A DNA stretch of 64,000 nt from Panax quinquefolius (lineage: Eukaryota > Streptophyta > Magnoliopsida > Apiales > Araliaceae): assembly GCA_020205615.1 (NCBI GenBank), contig JAINUW010000096.1, positions 186,001-250,000 on the forward strand. The letters run 5' to 3'. Of the stretch, positions 1 through 12,930 are shown piece by piece. Both the position numbers and the translations under genes were made by a program. Every line of letters begins with the position of its first letter. The first letter of the stretch is position 1. The notes under the pieces were generated by a model. The model had not been told where the DNA came from, ran no database searches, and saw only the letters and a list, made by a program, of their open reading frames with translations.

Positions 1-255
1 TTTATTCGTATTATTAAGCGTAATAAAAGCGAAACATCTTTTATATAAAATGAATACTTTATTAAAATTATTCTATAAATAGAATATATTATATTTTATT
101 ATGCATAGTGTTGCATAGTATTTGCATAGTAAAATGTTTTTATATAAATAGAATATATTATATTTTATTTAAAAGATTTTGCTTTAAATATGGACCGTCA
201 GATTAAAGTAAATCAATCGGACCGTTCATGGATTAATTACTATGCATTCTATTTT

Positions 256-269
256 CCTATAAATGAAAG
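256..269 (+). promoter_or_regulatory. TATA box of LTR L0 (degenerate)
   Basis: CCTATAAATGAAAG stands where the other LTRs have CTATAAATAGAAG, just upstream of the conserved leader CTCATTCCTTC. The expected role is the Pol II core promoter that starts the R region. Confidence 0.6.
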
Positions 270-477
270 CTCATTCCTTCATTATTTTCTTACGAATTCT
301 TTGAAACTCAGAGAGAAATTATAGAGAGAAACTATGAGAGAAAATCTATAGAGAGAAAGAAGAAGAGTATTACGGTACTTCACTACTTTGATATCCGGTG
401 TCTTTTTACGGTGAGGGGTATTATTTGTTGTGTAAGTGTAAGGATATTATTCGTTTGTATTCATGAAGAGAACCTCT

Positions 478-1075
478 GTTATTCCATTCATTATTATTAC
501 ATTGGAATAACTTTTGTAAAAGTGGTATACCCTATACATAACCTTTGTATATGCGGCATACCCTATACTTGGTGAAATCCTTATGTTATTCCATCCTTAT
601 TTATTCTCATTGGAATAACTTCAGATACATGGAATCCCCTATACTTGGTGATCTTCTTACATTATTCTATTCTTTATTATTCTGTTGAATAACTTTTGTA
701 TCGTGGCATACCTATACATAATCTGATATCGTGGTTTACCCTATACTTGGTGACATTCTTCTATTATTACATTGGAACATCACATGCGTGTGTTTTAGGA
801 CTGGTTCCGATTTTTATTATTATCTTTGTTGGAACATCTTATGCGTGTGTTTTTTACAGGACTGGTTAAAATCTTTATCATTACATTGGAATATCCTATT
901 TGTGTGTTTTTTACAGGATCCGTTCCATCTTTATTATTACATTGGAACATCCCACAGCCGATTGTGAATTTCACCGACTTTCGGTTATTATTATTATTAT
1001 TACATTGGAATAACACGTCATCGCGAAGTACCGCATGCGTGGTGATTTCCTTTGTTATTCCATTCTTTATTATAC
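478..1075. repeat. Leader minisatellite of LTR L0
   Basis: Degenerate direct repeats of about 60-75 bp run through this stretch. Each carries a TTATTATT block, a GGAATAAC or GGAATATC block, and often CCTATACTTGGTGA. Related arrays sit in the same place downstream of the TATA box in A (2350-2800), E (9330-9850) and, inverted, in C and K. The short ORFs here are by-products of the repeat. Confidence 0.7.
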
Positions 1076-2068
1076 CCGGTTGGTTAAAACTTTGACTTCT
1101 ATACTCCATGAAATTAGTAGAATATCCTTGATATTTGCGTTTCATCCAAATATCTTTTCATGGAAATATTCTTCCGATCATTCTTGAATTTTACTCTACA
1201 AAACAAAGTATCTTGTTGACAATTTATGCGTTCTTAATTCGGATAAAATAATTCTTGAACTTGTTTTATTGAATTATTATGTCATTGTCATCATCCTCAT
1301 GATATATTATGTTATCTTTGGCTTACGTGCATAGATGAACTTAGTATGATTATGATCGGGGATCATTCTCATATAATCATGGCTTGTTATAAATGATGTG
1401 ATAAAAGTCTTCGATGGCTGTAATGCAAGTGATGGATAGTTTTTGGTATGATTATGACCGGGGGTGATTCGGTATAGTCGTGACCATTGATAATTTGATG
1501 AAAATCCTTGACCGAATGCAGGTGAATGATTAGATGTGGTGGTTTATTTATTAAGTCGAGTCTCGTGATAAAAAAATTGATGAAAACCTTTTAAAACCTA
1601 AAAGATAGTAGATTTTATTCTCTACTTGACTCTTTTAATGGATCAGATATTCCATTGCTTGATTAAACCGGTTTTCTATTGTATTTTATCGGTTTAACAT
1701 TGTTGAAGGCTAATGATAATTTATTACGCATTATCTTAGTCATAATATTTCTCTTCGCTCACCCTTTCTTTCTTCGTTCTCTTGAGGAAATGAGAACATA
1801 TTTGGGACGAGTCTGGGGAGCGGAGTAATGGTCCGCAGAGGATAGCATTAGTAGTCCTCACTATTACGTGAAATAGTGTGATAATAGTTGTAATGAGGAC
1901 TCCTTTTGAGTTTGTATAATATCTAGTAGACAATATTTGTATTCAAACTCACAGTTTATATCGTATTGTATACTGAATGATTATATTAGTAAGTTGTATT
2001 TGAATTTATGTACCATGTAAGTGGCGACCCAAGATGGGTGACGTATACCTAATTTTGGGGGCGTCACA

Positions 2069-3819
2069 TTTAATAGTAAATCAGTATGGACCGTTGCTTT
2101 AAGTTTTAATAGTAAATCGATCTGGATCGTTTGTTTAAAAGTAAATCGATCTGGACCGTTCATGAATTAGTTATTATTCAATCCATTCTTCTATAAATAG
2201 AAGCTCATTCCTTCATTATTTCTTACGAATTCACTGAAACTCTATAGAGAGAAATTATAGAAAGAAAGAAGAAGAGTATTCTGCTACTTCACTACTTTGA
2301 TATCTAGTGTCTTTTACGGTAAGGGGTGTTATTCTTTCTTATTCATGAAGAGAACTTCTGTTATTCCATTCTTTATTATTCTGTTAGAATAACCTGTATA
2401 CGAGGCATACCCTATACATAACCTGTATACGCAGGATACCCTATACTTGGTGAAATCCTTATGTTATTTCATTCTTATTTATTCTGTTGGAATAACCGGT
2501 ATACGCGGCATACCCTATACTTGGTGAAATTCTTTTATTATTCTGTTTTTTATTATTCTGTCGGAATATCCTGTCGGTGTGAATTTCACCTGACCTGGTT
2601 CCATTATTTATTATTCCGCATTTAATATTCTGTCGAAATATCTGCATTGTGAAATTCACCGATTCGGTTCCATTATTTATTATTACGCATTTAATATTAC
2701 GTAGGAATATCACGCTCGATTAATAATTTCACGATTGGTTCCATTATTTATTATTTCAGTATTTATTATTACGTTGGAATAAACTGCTCTACATCTGCAA
2801 TACTGCGCATGCATGGTGATTTCATTGTTATTCCATTCTTTATTATACTCGGTTGGTTAAAGTTTTGACTTACTATACTCCATGAAATTAGTGGAATATC
2901 CTTGATATTCAAGCGCTTCATCCGATGTCGTTTCATGGAAATATTCTTCTGAGCATTCTTAAATTTTACTTTACAAAGAAGTATCATGTTGACAATTTGG
3001 ACGTTATTAGTTCCTAGATAAACTAATTCTTGAACTTGTTTTATTGAATTCTTATATCATTGTCATCATCCTCATGTTTATATTTTTGAAAGTCATTTGT
3101 GGCCTGTAGTGCATAGATGGACATGGTATGATTATGACCAGGGATTATTCGGTATAATCATGACCGTAATGTTACAAATGATGTGGTAAAAGTCCTCATT
3201 GGTTCGTAGTGCATTGATGGACAGTTGTTGGCATGATCATGACCATTAATGAATACACGAATATCCTTGGCCCGTAGTGCATGAATAATTTGTGGTCGTG
3301 ATACTAATGAATATCCTTGGCCGTAGTGCAGGGATGATGTGGATTATTTATTAAGCTGAGTCCCAACGATAAAAGTGATGAAAAATCTTTTAAATCATAA
3401 AAGATAATAGATATTATTCTCTACTTGACTCTTTTAATGGATTGCTTATTCCGCTGGAGTTAGACTTGTTGTGTATTGTATTTTATCAGTTTAACATTGT
3501 TGAAGGCTAATGATAAATTTATCCTGCATTATCTTAGTCATAATATTTCTTACTGGGCTAGTTGAGCTCACCCTTTCTTTCACTATTCTCTTCAGGAAAT
3601 GAGAACTTAGCAGGGACTAGTCGGGGGACGGAGTGATGGTCCAGATGATAGTATTAGTAGTCCTCACTATTCAGTTAAATAGTGTGAAAATAAATGTAAT
3701 GAGGACTTATTCTGAGAGTGGATATTGTCTAAAAGATAATATTTGTGTTAAAACTCACAGCTCTCTTGTTGTATACTAAAGATTGTATTTGTATTCTGTA
3801 CCATGTATTTAGCGACTCA
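2069..3819 (+). repeat. 5' LTR of element A, main part (broken by L0 and B)
   Basis: The sequence begins in the middle of U3, directly after the end of L0, and runs through TATA, leader, minisatellite and hairpin region to within about 40 bp of the LTR end. There solo LTR B interrupts it at duplication actca (3815-3819). The missing last 41 bp resume at 25862. The upstream ~0.7 kb of U3 should lie left of L0, outside the window. Confidence 0.85.
2190..2201 (+). promoter_or_regulatory. TATA box of element A 5' LTR
   Basis: TCTATAAATAGA is followed by the conserved leader AGCTCATTCCTTC. This is the expected start of element A transcription. Confidence 0.65.
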
Positions 3820-3877
3820 TGTGACGCCCCCAAAATAGGTATACAACACCCATTCTGAGTCGCCAAATACATGGTAC
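3798..3877. repeat. Inverted repeat at the A/B insertion junction
   Basis: GTACCATGTATTTAGCGACT at 3798-3817 faces its near-perfect complement ending in ATGGTAC at 3877, with about 36 bp between. It arose because B (-) inserted 40 bp before the end of the related LTR A (+). The inversion extends as diverged LTR homology for well over 1 kb on each side. Confidence 0.8.
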
Positions 3878-6053
3878 ATAAAGCAAACTACAACTTTAAT
3901 AATACAAATGTCGTGTGAAATACGACAATACATACTGTGAGTTTAAATACAAATATTGTCTTCTAGACAATATCCACACGCAAATAAGTCCTCATTACAA
4001 TTATTCAAACACTATTTTATAGAAATAGCGAGGACTACTAAAACATCTTCCTAGAACCATCACTCTATACCCCGACTCGATCCTGCTATGTTCTCACCTC
4101 CTGAGAAGAAAAATGGAATAAAAAGAAAAGGGTGAGCTCAACTAGCCCAGTAAAGAACATTATGACTAAGATAATATTCAACAAATTATCGTTAGTCTTC
4201 AACAGGGAAAAATCTGATAGAATATAATAGACAACAAGTTTTAGATCAACAAATATAGCGGAAACAGCAATCCATTAGAAGAGTCACGTAGAGAATGAAT
4301 TTTACTATCTTCTAAGATTTAAGAGTTCATCATCAATATTTTATCCCTGTAACATCAATCAATATACATCTTTTAATCAAATATTTATCTTTGCACTACA
4401 GGCCAAAGATATTCATTTATTTCACCAGTTGGTCATGTTCATCTCAACACCTGTTCATCTTTGCACTACAGGCCAAAGATATTCATCAGTTAATATATCA
4501 TTCATCTTTGCACTACAGGCCAAAGATATTCAATAATATCATCATAAAGGACTGAGGATGATGAAAAATATTTTAGAGAACGAATCCAGTGAGACAGAAG
4601 GACAAATAGTAGGGATTCGTGTTACAGTTTATCCAAGATCACTAATACTTCATAATAACCAATTTTGAAGCAGAATTCAAAAATAACGATCAAAACATAG
4701 ATACAATCAAAGATAATAGCCAAAATAGACATCTTGGACAAAAAGAAGAAATTTCATTTTTCGGTGAATAGTGTCGTATTCGTGAATAGTGTCGTATATG
4801 TGAATAGTGCCGTATACGTGAATAGTAACCCCGACACAAAAAGTTCCAAATTTGATTAAAAAGTTCACCAATATTTCGGCATAATGATATTGAAGAAAAT
4901 AATATCATTTAAGAAGAAAATAACATCTCTTACCTCAAAATAACCGTACTTTTGACTGAATTTCGGGTATAGTGCTGACAGAAACTTGCACCGTATAGCA
5001 ACACTCAAAGTATACTCACAAGAATACGCTCGATAGTGTAGAGAGAGAAAGAGAGAAAACTTGTTTCTGGTGTGATTTTCAATTCTAATCTAGGCGTCTA
5101 TTTATAGGAAAATACTAGAACGCCAAAGGAGACTAAATTAATAAAATATTATTATTACAAAACTCATTTCTACGCATGCCTAAAGACCAATTCAGCCACC
5201 AGCCATCCTTGACCCAAATTAGCAGCCCACATGTGTTAGAATAAAAGTGGGTCCCACCCATAATTTAATAAAAATCTTTTTATTCTCCAAAACTTCAACA
5301 ATTCATAGAAAATAGACCGTTTATCAGAAAAATATGAATTTTATGTCCATTCTGCCTGAAATCGAATTCTCTACAACTTTGTAGCTTTGAGTTTTTCCAA
5401 ATTCTAGACATAAAATATCCGAAATCCACAAACGGATTATTTTTAATACTTCCAGTCCGACAAAATACTGATAAAACACCTTAGCATTAATTCCTTCAAT
5501 TATATCCACATAAAATAAATATATCCATCATCTATATCAAATAAATATTTCATTATCATATAAATCAATAATTAATTATTCACAAATAATATTACAGAAT
5601 CACAATTATGACAACCAGGCCGTTCCCAAAAAAGAAGGGGCTTTCCAATAAGGATTTCTCCTTATTGGTGCGCAATTAGATGACCAAACCTCTCCTTGAC
5701 AGAACTTTCTTGACATTGCCAATAATGTTATCTAATAATATTATTCAAATAATATGAATTATTGATCCGATAATGAAAAATCTGCAAAAGTTGATAATTA
5801 TTGAAACAATAATAATATAAACTAACAACACAGCAATTATTGAATCAATAAAATAAAATATTGAACATTAACTCATCGTAACAATTATTGAGTAAGGCCT
5901 TCACGCACGAATCAATAATTCAACAATCTTGTGTAATCTGGTGTCTGCTTCTTTGTGCAACCACGCAGATTCATCGTATTTTAACCACCAGGTAATCCAA
6001 CAGTGTTAACGGTAACAACTACGCCGTTAATTATAAAACTCAAACTTTGTTGT
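3820..6053 (-). mobile_element. Solo LTR B, left segment (U5 to U3)
   Basis: It begins TGTGACGCCCCCAAAATAGG and runs R to U3 on the minus strand, like the LTRs of G. At 6053 it is split by element C. The rest lies at 25605-25861, ending GGGGTCTTACA. The duplication actca flanks the pair (3815-3819 and 25862-25866), and no internal region is attached, so B is a solo LTR of about 2.49 kb left by LTR-LTR recombination. The last five bases (6049-6053, gttgt) are the target duplication of C. It carries a short minisatellite, GTGAATAGTGTCGTAT, near 4765-4830 and a TATA box (CTATTTATAG, minus strand) at 5098-5107. Confidence 0.9.
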
Positions 6054-8449
6054 TGTGACGCCCCCAAAATTAGGTATTCATCACCCATTCTGAGTCGCCA
6101 AATATATGGTACAAAATACAAATACAAACTTAATTATACAAGTGTCGTGTAATATACGACAATACATAAACTGAGAGTTCTAATAGGAATATTGTCATCT
6201 AGACAATATCCATACTCAAGGAGTCCTCATTACATATATTATCACACTATTTAATGAAGAATGAAGACTACTAATGCTATCTTCGGGACCATCACTCTTT
6301 TTCCCAGGCTTCGTCCCGGCTATATTCTCGTTTCACGAGAGAAACGGTGAAAGGGTGAGCTCAACTAGCCCAGTAAGAAATATTATGACTAAGATAATGC
6401 AGAATAAATTATCAATAGTCTTCAACAATGTTAAACTGATAAAATACAATAGACAACCAGTTTAACTGCAGCGGAATATGCAATCCATTAAAAGAGTTAA
6501 GTAGAGAATAAAGTCTACTATCTTTTAGGTTTTAAAAGGTTTTCATCAATTTTTATCGCTGAGACTCAGCTTAATAAATAAACCACCACATCTAATCATC
6601 CCTGTACCACGGTCAAGGATTTTTATTAAATCATCAATGGTCATGACTATACCGAATAAACCCTGGTCATAATCATATCAAAAACTATTCATCAATGCAT
6701 TACAGGCCACTGAGGACTTTTATCACATCATTTATAACAGGTCATGATTATCCTAATGATCCACGGTCATAATCATACTAAGTCCATCTATGCACGTAAG
6801 CCAAAGATGACTTTCAACATAATATAACATGAGGATGATGTTAATGACATAATAATTCAATAAACAAGTTCAAGAATTAATTTATCCAAGAACTAATAAC
6901 GTCCAAATTGTCAACATGATACTTCTTTATAGAGTAAAATTCAAGAATGCTCAGAAAAATATTTTCATAAAAATATACTGGATTAAGCGCAAATATCAAG
7001 GATATTCCACTAATTTCATGGAGTATAGAAGTCAAAACTTTAACCAACTGAGTATAAATAAGAATATATGAAACTGCAAATGGATTTTCACCCGCCATGC
7101 GGTAATCCACGTATGCAGATCATTTCCATAATTTAATAAGGAATGAATACAAAGGATCATTCACCATGCACGTGATAATCCACATAGACAGGTTATTCCA
7201 ACAGAATAATAAAGAATGGAATAATAGAAAGATTCACCATGCATGCGATAGAGACAAGATGCAGACGAAGTTATTCCCAGCGAGAATAATAAATGCGGAA
7301 TAATAAATATGGAACCGTGTCGGTGAAATTCACAAGCGATGGATATTCGGCTGAGAATAATAAATACAAAATAATAAATGATGGAACCAAAGTCGGTGAA
7401 ATTCATGCAACCGATGAGATATTAAAGCGACGAATAATAAATGATTTAAATAATAAAATGGAACCAGAGGTCAGGCGTAAAGATGCATGAGGATATTCCA
7501 CGAATAATTAAAGACAAAATAATAAAATAGAAACCGAAGTCCCATTATAGCAAGCATGACATGATATTAAACGAGAATAATAAAGGCGGAATAATAAAAT
7601 GGAACCAGTGCGGCGTATAGCACAAACAGGATATTCGACGAGAATAATAAAAGAGAATAATAAAAGAATGTCACCGGTATAGGGTATTAAAACTTATACG
7701 AGTTATTCCAATGAGAATAATAATAAAATGGAATAATGAAGTTCTCTTCTTGAATACAAAAGAAATAACATCCTCTACAGTAAAGAAGAATATTCGATCG
7801 ATAGAGTGAGAATTTTCTTAAAGAAAACTTATACTATGTTCTTCGCTCAAAGTTTCTTAAAAAATGTTAAGGAAATACATTTTCAAGATTATAGAAGGAG
7901 AATTCTCCGAACTTCGGTGTGTTTTCAATTCTAACTAAGCTTCTATTTATAAGAAAATGGAATGCATAAGTAACTAATCCATGAACGATCTAGATTGATT
8001 TACTTTAATCGACGGTCCATATTTAAAGAAAAATCTTTTAAATAAAATATAATATATTCTATTTATATAAAAAGATTTTTTACTATGCAAACACTATGTG
8101 GGCACTATGCAAACACTATGCATAATAAAATATAATATATTCTATTTATAAAATAACTTTAATAAAGTATTACATTTTATATAAAAAGATTTTACTATAC
8201 AAAACACTATGTCATAATAGAATATAATATATTCTATTTATAGAATAACTTTAATAAAGTATTATGTTTTATATAAAAAGATTTTACTATGCAAAATACT
8301 ATATCATAATAGAATATAATATATTCTATTTATAGAATAACTTTAATAAAGTATTACATTTTATATAAAAAGATGTTTTGTTTTATTACGTTAATAATAA
8401 GAATAAAACAAAACTTCTAAATCAACAATAATTGAATCAAATAATGTGA
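6054..8449 (-). repeat. 3' LTR of element C, first segment
   Basis: It starts TGTGACGCCCCCAAAATTAG and is interrupted by solo LTR E at duplication tgtga (8445-8449 and 10689-10693). Together with 10694-11076 it makes a 2.78-kb LTR matching the right-hand LTR at 22837-25599. It contains the hairpin ATATTGTC/GACAATAT at 6189-6209, a reversed leader minisatellite (about 7200-7740) and a TATA box (minus strand) near 7943-7952. Confidence 0.9.
8040..8375. repeat. U3 tandem repeat of element C 3' LTR
   Basis: Four copies of a roughly 80-100 bp AT-rich unit sit upstream of the promoter, each containing TATAATATATTCTATTTATA. The other C LTR also has four (24760-25090), K has two and I has three. Such U3 duplications can act as enhancers in retroelements; here that is inference. 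Confidence 0.7.
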
Positions 8450-10688
8450 TGTAAGACCCCAACTTTTTGAATAAAGATGAATTTTCTATAATTATCATTT
8501 TTGAATATTATGATGTAATGTTATAGTTGTGGGTAATAATTATAAAGTTGTTATATAATATTCGATTTGTCGGGGAATATTCGTTTTAAACAGGAAATAT
8601 TCGTATGACGGCACAATCATTGGTGGACCCCACAACAGAATTATTGTCGAATTGATAAAACGACAAAAATATTTTATTAAAATAACGGCGGAAGTTTTAC
8701 CATTGATACTGTTGAACTACTCGGTAGTAAAAGTACAGTAATACGTGTGGTTACATAGTAGCACACGGTATTGATTATTGATTCTTATGTGAGAAGTCAC
8801 TCAGTTTGATTCCATTATTGTTAGTTAATAATATGAATTATTATAGCGATAATGAAGTTTTGTTTTATTCGTATTATTAACATAATAATACAGAAACATC
8901 TTTTTATATAAAACAGAATACTTTATTAAAGTTATTCTATAAATAAAATATATTATATTTTATTATGCATAGTGTTGCATAGTATTTTGCATAGCGTTGC
9001 ATAGTATTTGCATAGTAAAAATCTTTTTATATAAATAGAATATATTATATTTTATTTAAAAGATTTTGCTTTAAATATGGATAATCGATTAAAGTAAATC
9101 AATACTGGACCGTTTCATGAGTTAATTCTTATGCATTCCATTTTCTATAAATAGAAGTTCATTCCTTCATTATTTTCTTACGAATTCACTGAACTCTAGA
9201 GAGAGAAACTATAGAGAGAAACTATAGAGAGAAAGAAGGAAAAAATTCTGCTACTTAACTACTTCTTTATTTCAGTTCTTCTTTGAAACGGTAAGGGGTA
9301 TTATTCTTTTATATTCATGAAGAGAACTATTGTTATTCCATTTCTTATTATTCTGCTGGAATAACCTGTATACGCGGAATACCCTATACTTGGTGACATT
9401 CTTCTATTATTACTGTCTTTATTATTCATACTTGGAATAACTCTTTATTATAATGTTGGAATACCCTATACTTGGTGACATTCTTGACATTATTATTACA
9501 TCTTTATTATTCGTTGAATATCACCGCATGTGTTTTACAGGACGACCGGTTCCATTTTATAATTTCGTCTTTAATATTATTCTCGAATATCCCGTCATCT
9601 GCTATACGGACTGGTTCCATTTTATTATTCTATCTTTAATATTCTCGTTAGAATATCTTGTCTGCACATGCTATCTGGGGACTGGTTCCATTTTATTATT
9701 CCGTCTTTATTATTACGTTGGAATATCTGCATCTGTGTCTATACGTCGGACTGGTTCCATCATTTATTATTCCGCATTTATTATTCATTTGGAACATCAC
9801 GCTTGGTGTGATTTTCTCCCGACACGGTTTCGTTATTATTATTCGTTAGGATAACATATACATGGAAATACCGCATACATAGTGATATCTTTTGTTATTC
9901 CATTCGGTATTATACTCAGTTGATTAAAATTTTGACTTCTATACTCCATGAAATTAGTGGAATATCCTTGATATTTGAGCTTCATCTAGTATTTTTCATG
10001 GAAATATTCTTTTGAGCATTCTTAAATTTTACTCTACAAAGCAATATCATGTTGATAATTTGGACGTTATTAGTTCTTGAATAACTTAATTCTTGAATTT
10101 GTGGTCGTGACCCTAATGAATATCCTTGGCCGTAGTGCAGAGATGATGTGGATTATTTATTGTCGAGTCTCGGCGATAAAAGTGATGAAAAACTTTTAAA
10201 TCATAAAGATAGTAGATTTTATTCACTACTTGACTCTTTTAATGGATTGCTTGATCATTGCAGCTTAAACTTGATGTCTATTGTATTTTATCGGTTTAAC
10301 ATTGTTGAAGGCTAATGATAATTTATTTTGCATTATCTTTAGTCATAATATTTCTTCTTTGGGCTAGTTGTGCTCACCTTTTCTTTCACCGTTTCTCTTG
10401 TGAAATGAGAACGTAGCGAGGGACGAGCCTGGGAGCGGAGTGATGTTCGGATTATAGTGTTAGTTAGTAGTCCTCATTATTACATTAAATAGTATGACAA
10501 TAAATGTATTGAGGACTTATTCGAGAGTGGATATTATGCAGAAGGTAATATTTGTATTAAAACTCACGGCATGTATTTTTGTCGTACTTTTTTACACGAC
10601 TATTGTATAATTAAGTTGTATTTAAATTTTGTACCATGTATTGGCGACTCAAGATGGGTGATGTATACCTAATTTTGGGGGCGTCACA
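8450..10688 (+). mobile_element. Solo LTR E in the 3' LTR of C
   Basis: TGTAAGACCCC at 8450 to GGGGGCGTCACA at 10688, 2239 bp, flanked by perfect duplications tgtga (8445-8449, 10689-10693). No internal region or PBS is attached, so it is a product of LTR-LTR recombination. It lies opposite to its host LTR, giving an inverted pair of related sequences. Block order is U3, TATA (9145), leader minisatellite (9330-9850), hairpins and U5. Confidence 0.93.
9145..9154 (+). promoter_or_regulatory. TATA box of solo LTR E
   Basis: CTATAAATAG followed by AAGTTCATTCC, the conserved leader. Confidence 0.65.
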
Positions 10689-10693
10689 TGTGA

Positions 10694-11076
10694 GATACTA
10701 TGCAGCAACTATTGTAGCAATAATTGAACAAAAGCCGGTGACTTCTCACATAAATATCAATAATCAATATAGGGTGCTATTTATGCAACAACGCAGACAT
10801 CTTGTCATTGTTATTTTCAATAAAGTAATTTCTGTCGTTTTCTCAAGCCAACAATAATTTCGTTGTGGGGTCTACCAATGATTGTGTCGTCGTACGAATA
10901 TTTTTTGTTTAAAATGAATATTTCCCGACCAATCGAATATTATATAACAACTTGCATACTTTGCAAAATTTATAATTATTACCCCCAACTATAACATTAT
11001 ATTAAATCCACACCATAATATAAAAAAAATATTTTGAGAAATTTAAATCTTTATTTATAAAATCAGGGGTCTCACA
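10694..11076 (-). repeat. 3' LTR of element C, end segment (U3)
   Basis: It continues the C LTR after E and the second copy of its target duplication, and ends GGGGTCTCACA. It matches 25185-25599 in the other C LTR. Confidence 0.88.
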
Positions 11077-11091
11077 ATCTCCCTCCTTATG
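11077..11091 (-). other. Polypurine tract of element C
   Basis: The minus strand reads CATAAGGAGGGAGAT directly beside the LTR end. This is the plus-strand primer site for reverse transcription. Confidence 0.8.
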
Positions 11092-12930
11092 AAATTTAAC
11101 TCGAAATTTACGCACGTACTGGTATGTAATGAAGAGGTGAGGATAACTTGAATACCTTTATCGTTGAAAATATTAAATTCATCTTTGCAATACGGCCAAA
11201 GATATTTATTAACAATTCATTTATTTATTTATTTTTGCACTACATGCCAACTATATAACCAATAATCAACAGTTCATCTTTGCACTACAGGCCAAAGATA
11301 TACAACTGTAAAATCAATAATGCTGAGACTTAGCTTAATAAGATATCCGACCACGAATTATCCATGCACTAAGTGACCAAGGATATTCGTGTTTTCAATA
11401 CTGATCATGATTATACCGAATAATCCTCGGTCATAATCATACCAAGTCCATCAATGCACTACGGCCAAAGATGACTTTTACCACATCCATGAATTAATAT
11501 TTTATTGATGAGACTCAGCTCAATAATTAATCCACATCGTCGAATCATCCCTGCACTACAGGCCAATGATATTCTTTAGTATCACGACCATGAATAATCC
11601 ATGCACTACGTGCCAAAGATAATCGTGTTTTCAATTACTGTTATGATTATCCGAACAATCCTCGGTCATAATCATACCAAGTCCATCTATGCGTATGCCG
11701 CCATGATGACTTTCAACACAATATAAGCATGAGGATAATGATATAAAGAATCAATCAAATGAGATAAAGGATAAATATTAAACATTTATAATATAATTTA
11801 TCTAGGGTTCAAGAATATCCCAATGTTATCAATCACTTAATAATCTCATAATCTAATATCATTAATATTATAACAATATTTCAATCACTTCTTAAACTTA
11901 TAAACAATTTATTTCAATTGTTTACGCTTTACCATATAATGCATTTAATCATTCAAAATGCCATACTCATAAGATATCATCACCAATGATCAAATCCCTT
12001 ATCAAAAAATATGCATATACTCTATATAGGATTTCCAAACCATAAAATTCTATTTTCCAACTTTGTTACTTCACATAACATATTTAACTCATATATTTGT
12101 AGCTAAACTATTTTCATGAAAAATACCAAATCAGTCCTAAAAATATTTCTTTTCTGGGATTTAGCATAATATAGTCTCATAATGAACATATATTTTTCTC
12201 GGAATTTTAAAAATTCATTTACTATTTTTCAAAAATCAATTTCTAAATAATTCCTTAAGAAATTAGCTAACTCAAGTTTAACTTCAAAAATTCCCAAATC
12301 TTGGCAGAATCTTACACATATTAATGTGAACTTCCAGTTTAAATTTCATGGTCATCGGAGTTATAGAACTCCGGTTATAGCATTTTTCGTCGAAAAAACC
12401 TAAATAATGAAATAGTCATAACTTGCTCATTTTAAGTCAGAATGAGCTCATTTTTGGACACGATGTTCTTTATACCATATAATTTCATGTCCCAAAAGGC
12501 CTGAATTTTTATCACTAATTAAGTGGCCGAAACAGCTCTTACAAAAATGTGGCAGCAACTTTTTCACAATTTTTAGTTTCCGCCTCCTTTGCTAAAATCA
12601 GTTCCATACGAAAATCTACAACACCTTTTTCAGTGATTCCACTTGGATTAGTTAGGTAACTCATAGATCTAACTCTAGGACTTGACCGCACTCAAAAATT
12701 AAAAATATAATAGGAGATATGGTCAATTGAATTTCATGTTACGTTTTTTACCAAAATCTGATTTTCAACTCATTGTGATTTCTAAGAAACTTTCATGTTT
12801 TCACATACTAACCAATATAACTCATCATAACACTTACTAATACCACGTATACCCATGATTTTCATTAGTCCAATGCTTTTATTATGACTTTCATCATAAT
12901 CCACGTAACCAGATCCTTTTAGTTGATGAA
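11092..12930 (-). other. Non-coding 3' internal module of element C
   Basis: No open frame of note. The part next to the PPT (11150-11720) repeats the LTR hairpin CTTTGcactacaggcCAAAG and its neighbours. The rest (about 11760-12850) is an AT-rich block that recurs in F at about 57500-58600 in inverse orientation, as expected for a + element, and inside LTR I at about 50400-51470. The module stands where pol should be. It probably comes from LTR/U3 sequence of a related element. Confidence 0.7.

Larger units (their letters stand above)
1..2068 (+). repeat. LTR L0 (Ty3/gypsy), 3' part; 5' end lies outside the window
   Basis: The end GGGGGCGTCACA at 2057-2068 matches every other LTR terminus in the window. 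The order of blocks follows the other copies: AT-rich U3, TATA box near 256, GA-rich leader, ~60-75 bp minisatellite, hairpin-rich R/U5. It is followed directly by the interior of another LTR (A) with no PBS, so it looks inserted in A. Its own 5' end and target duplication cannot be seen. It could be a solo LTR or the 3' LTR of a complete element. Confidence 0.85.

Noticed and set aside
795..1145. Minus-strand 116-codon frame over the L0 leader
   Set aside because: Antisense of the minisatellite; asparagine runs reflect TTATTATT repeats.
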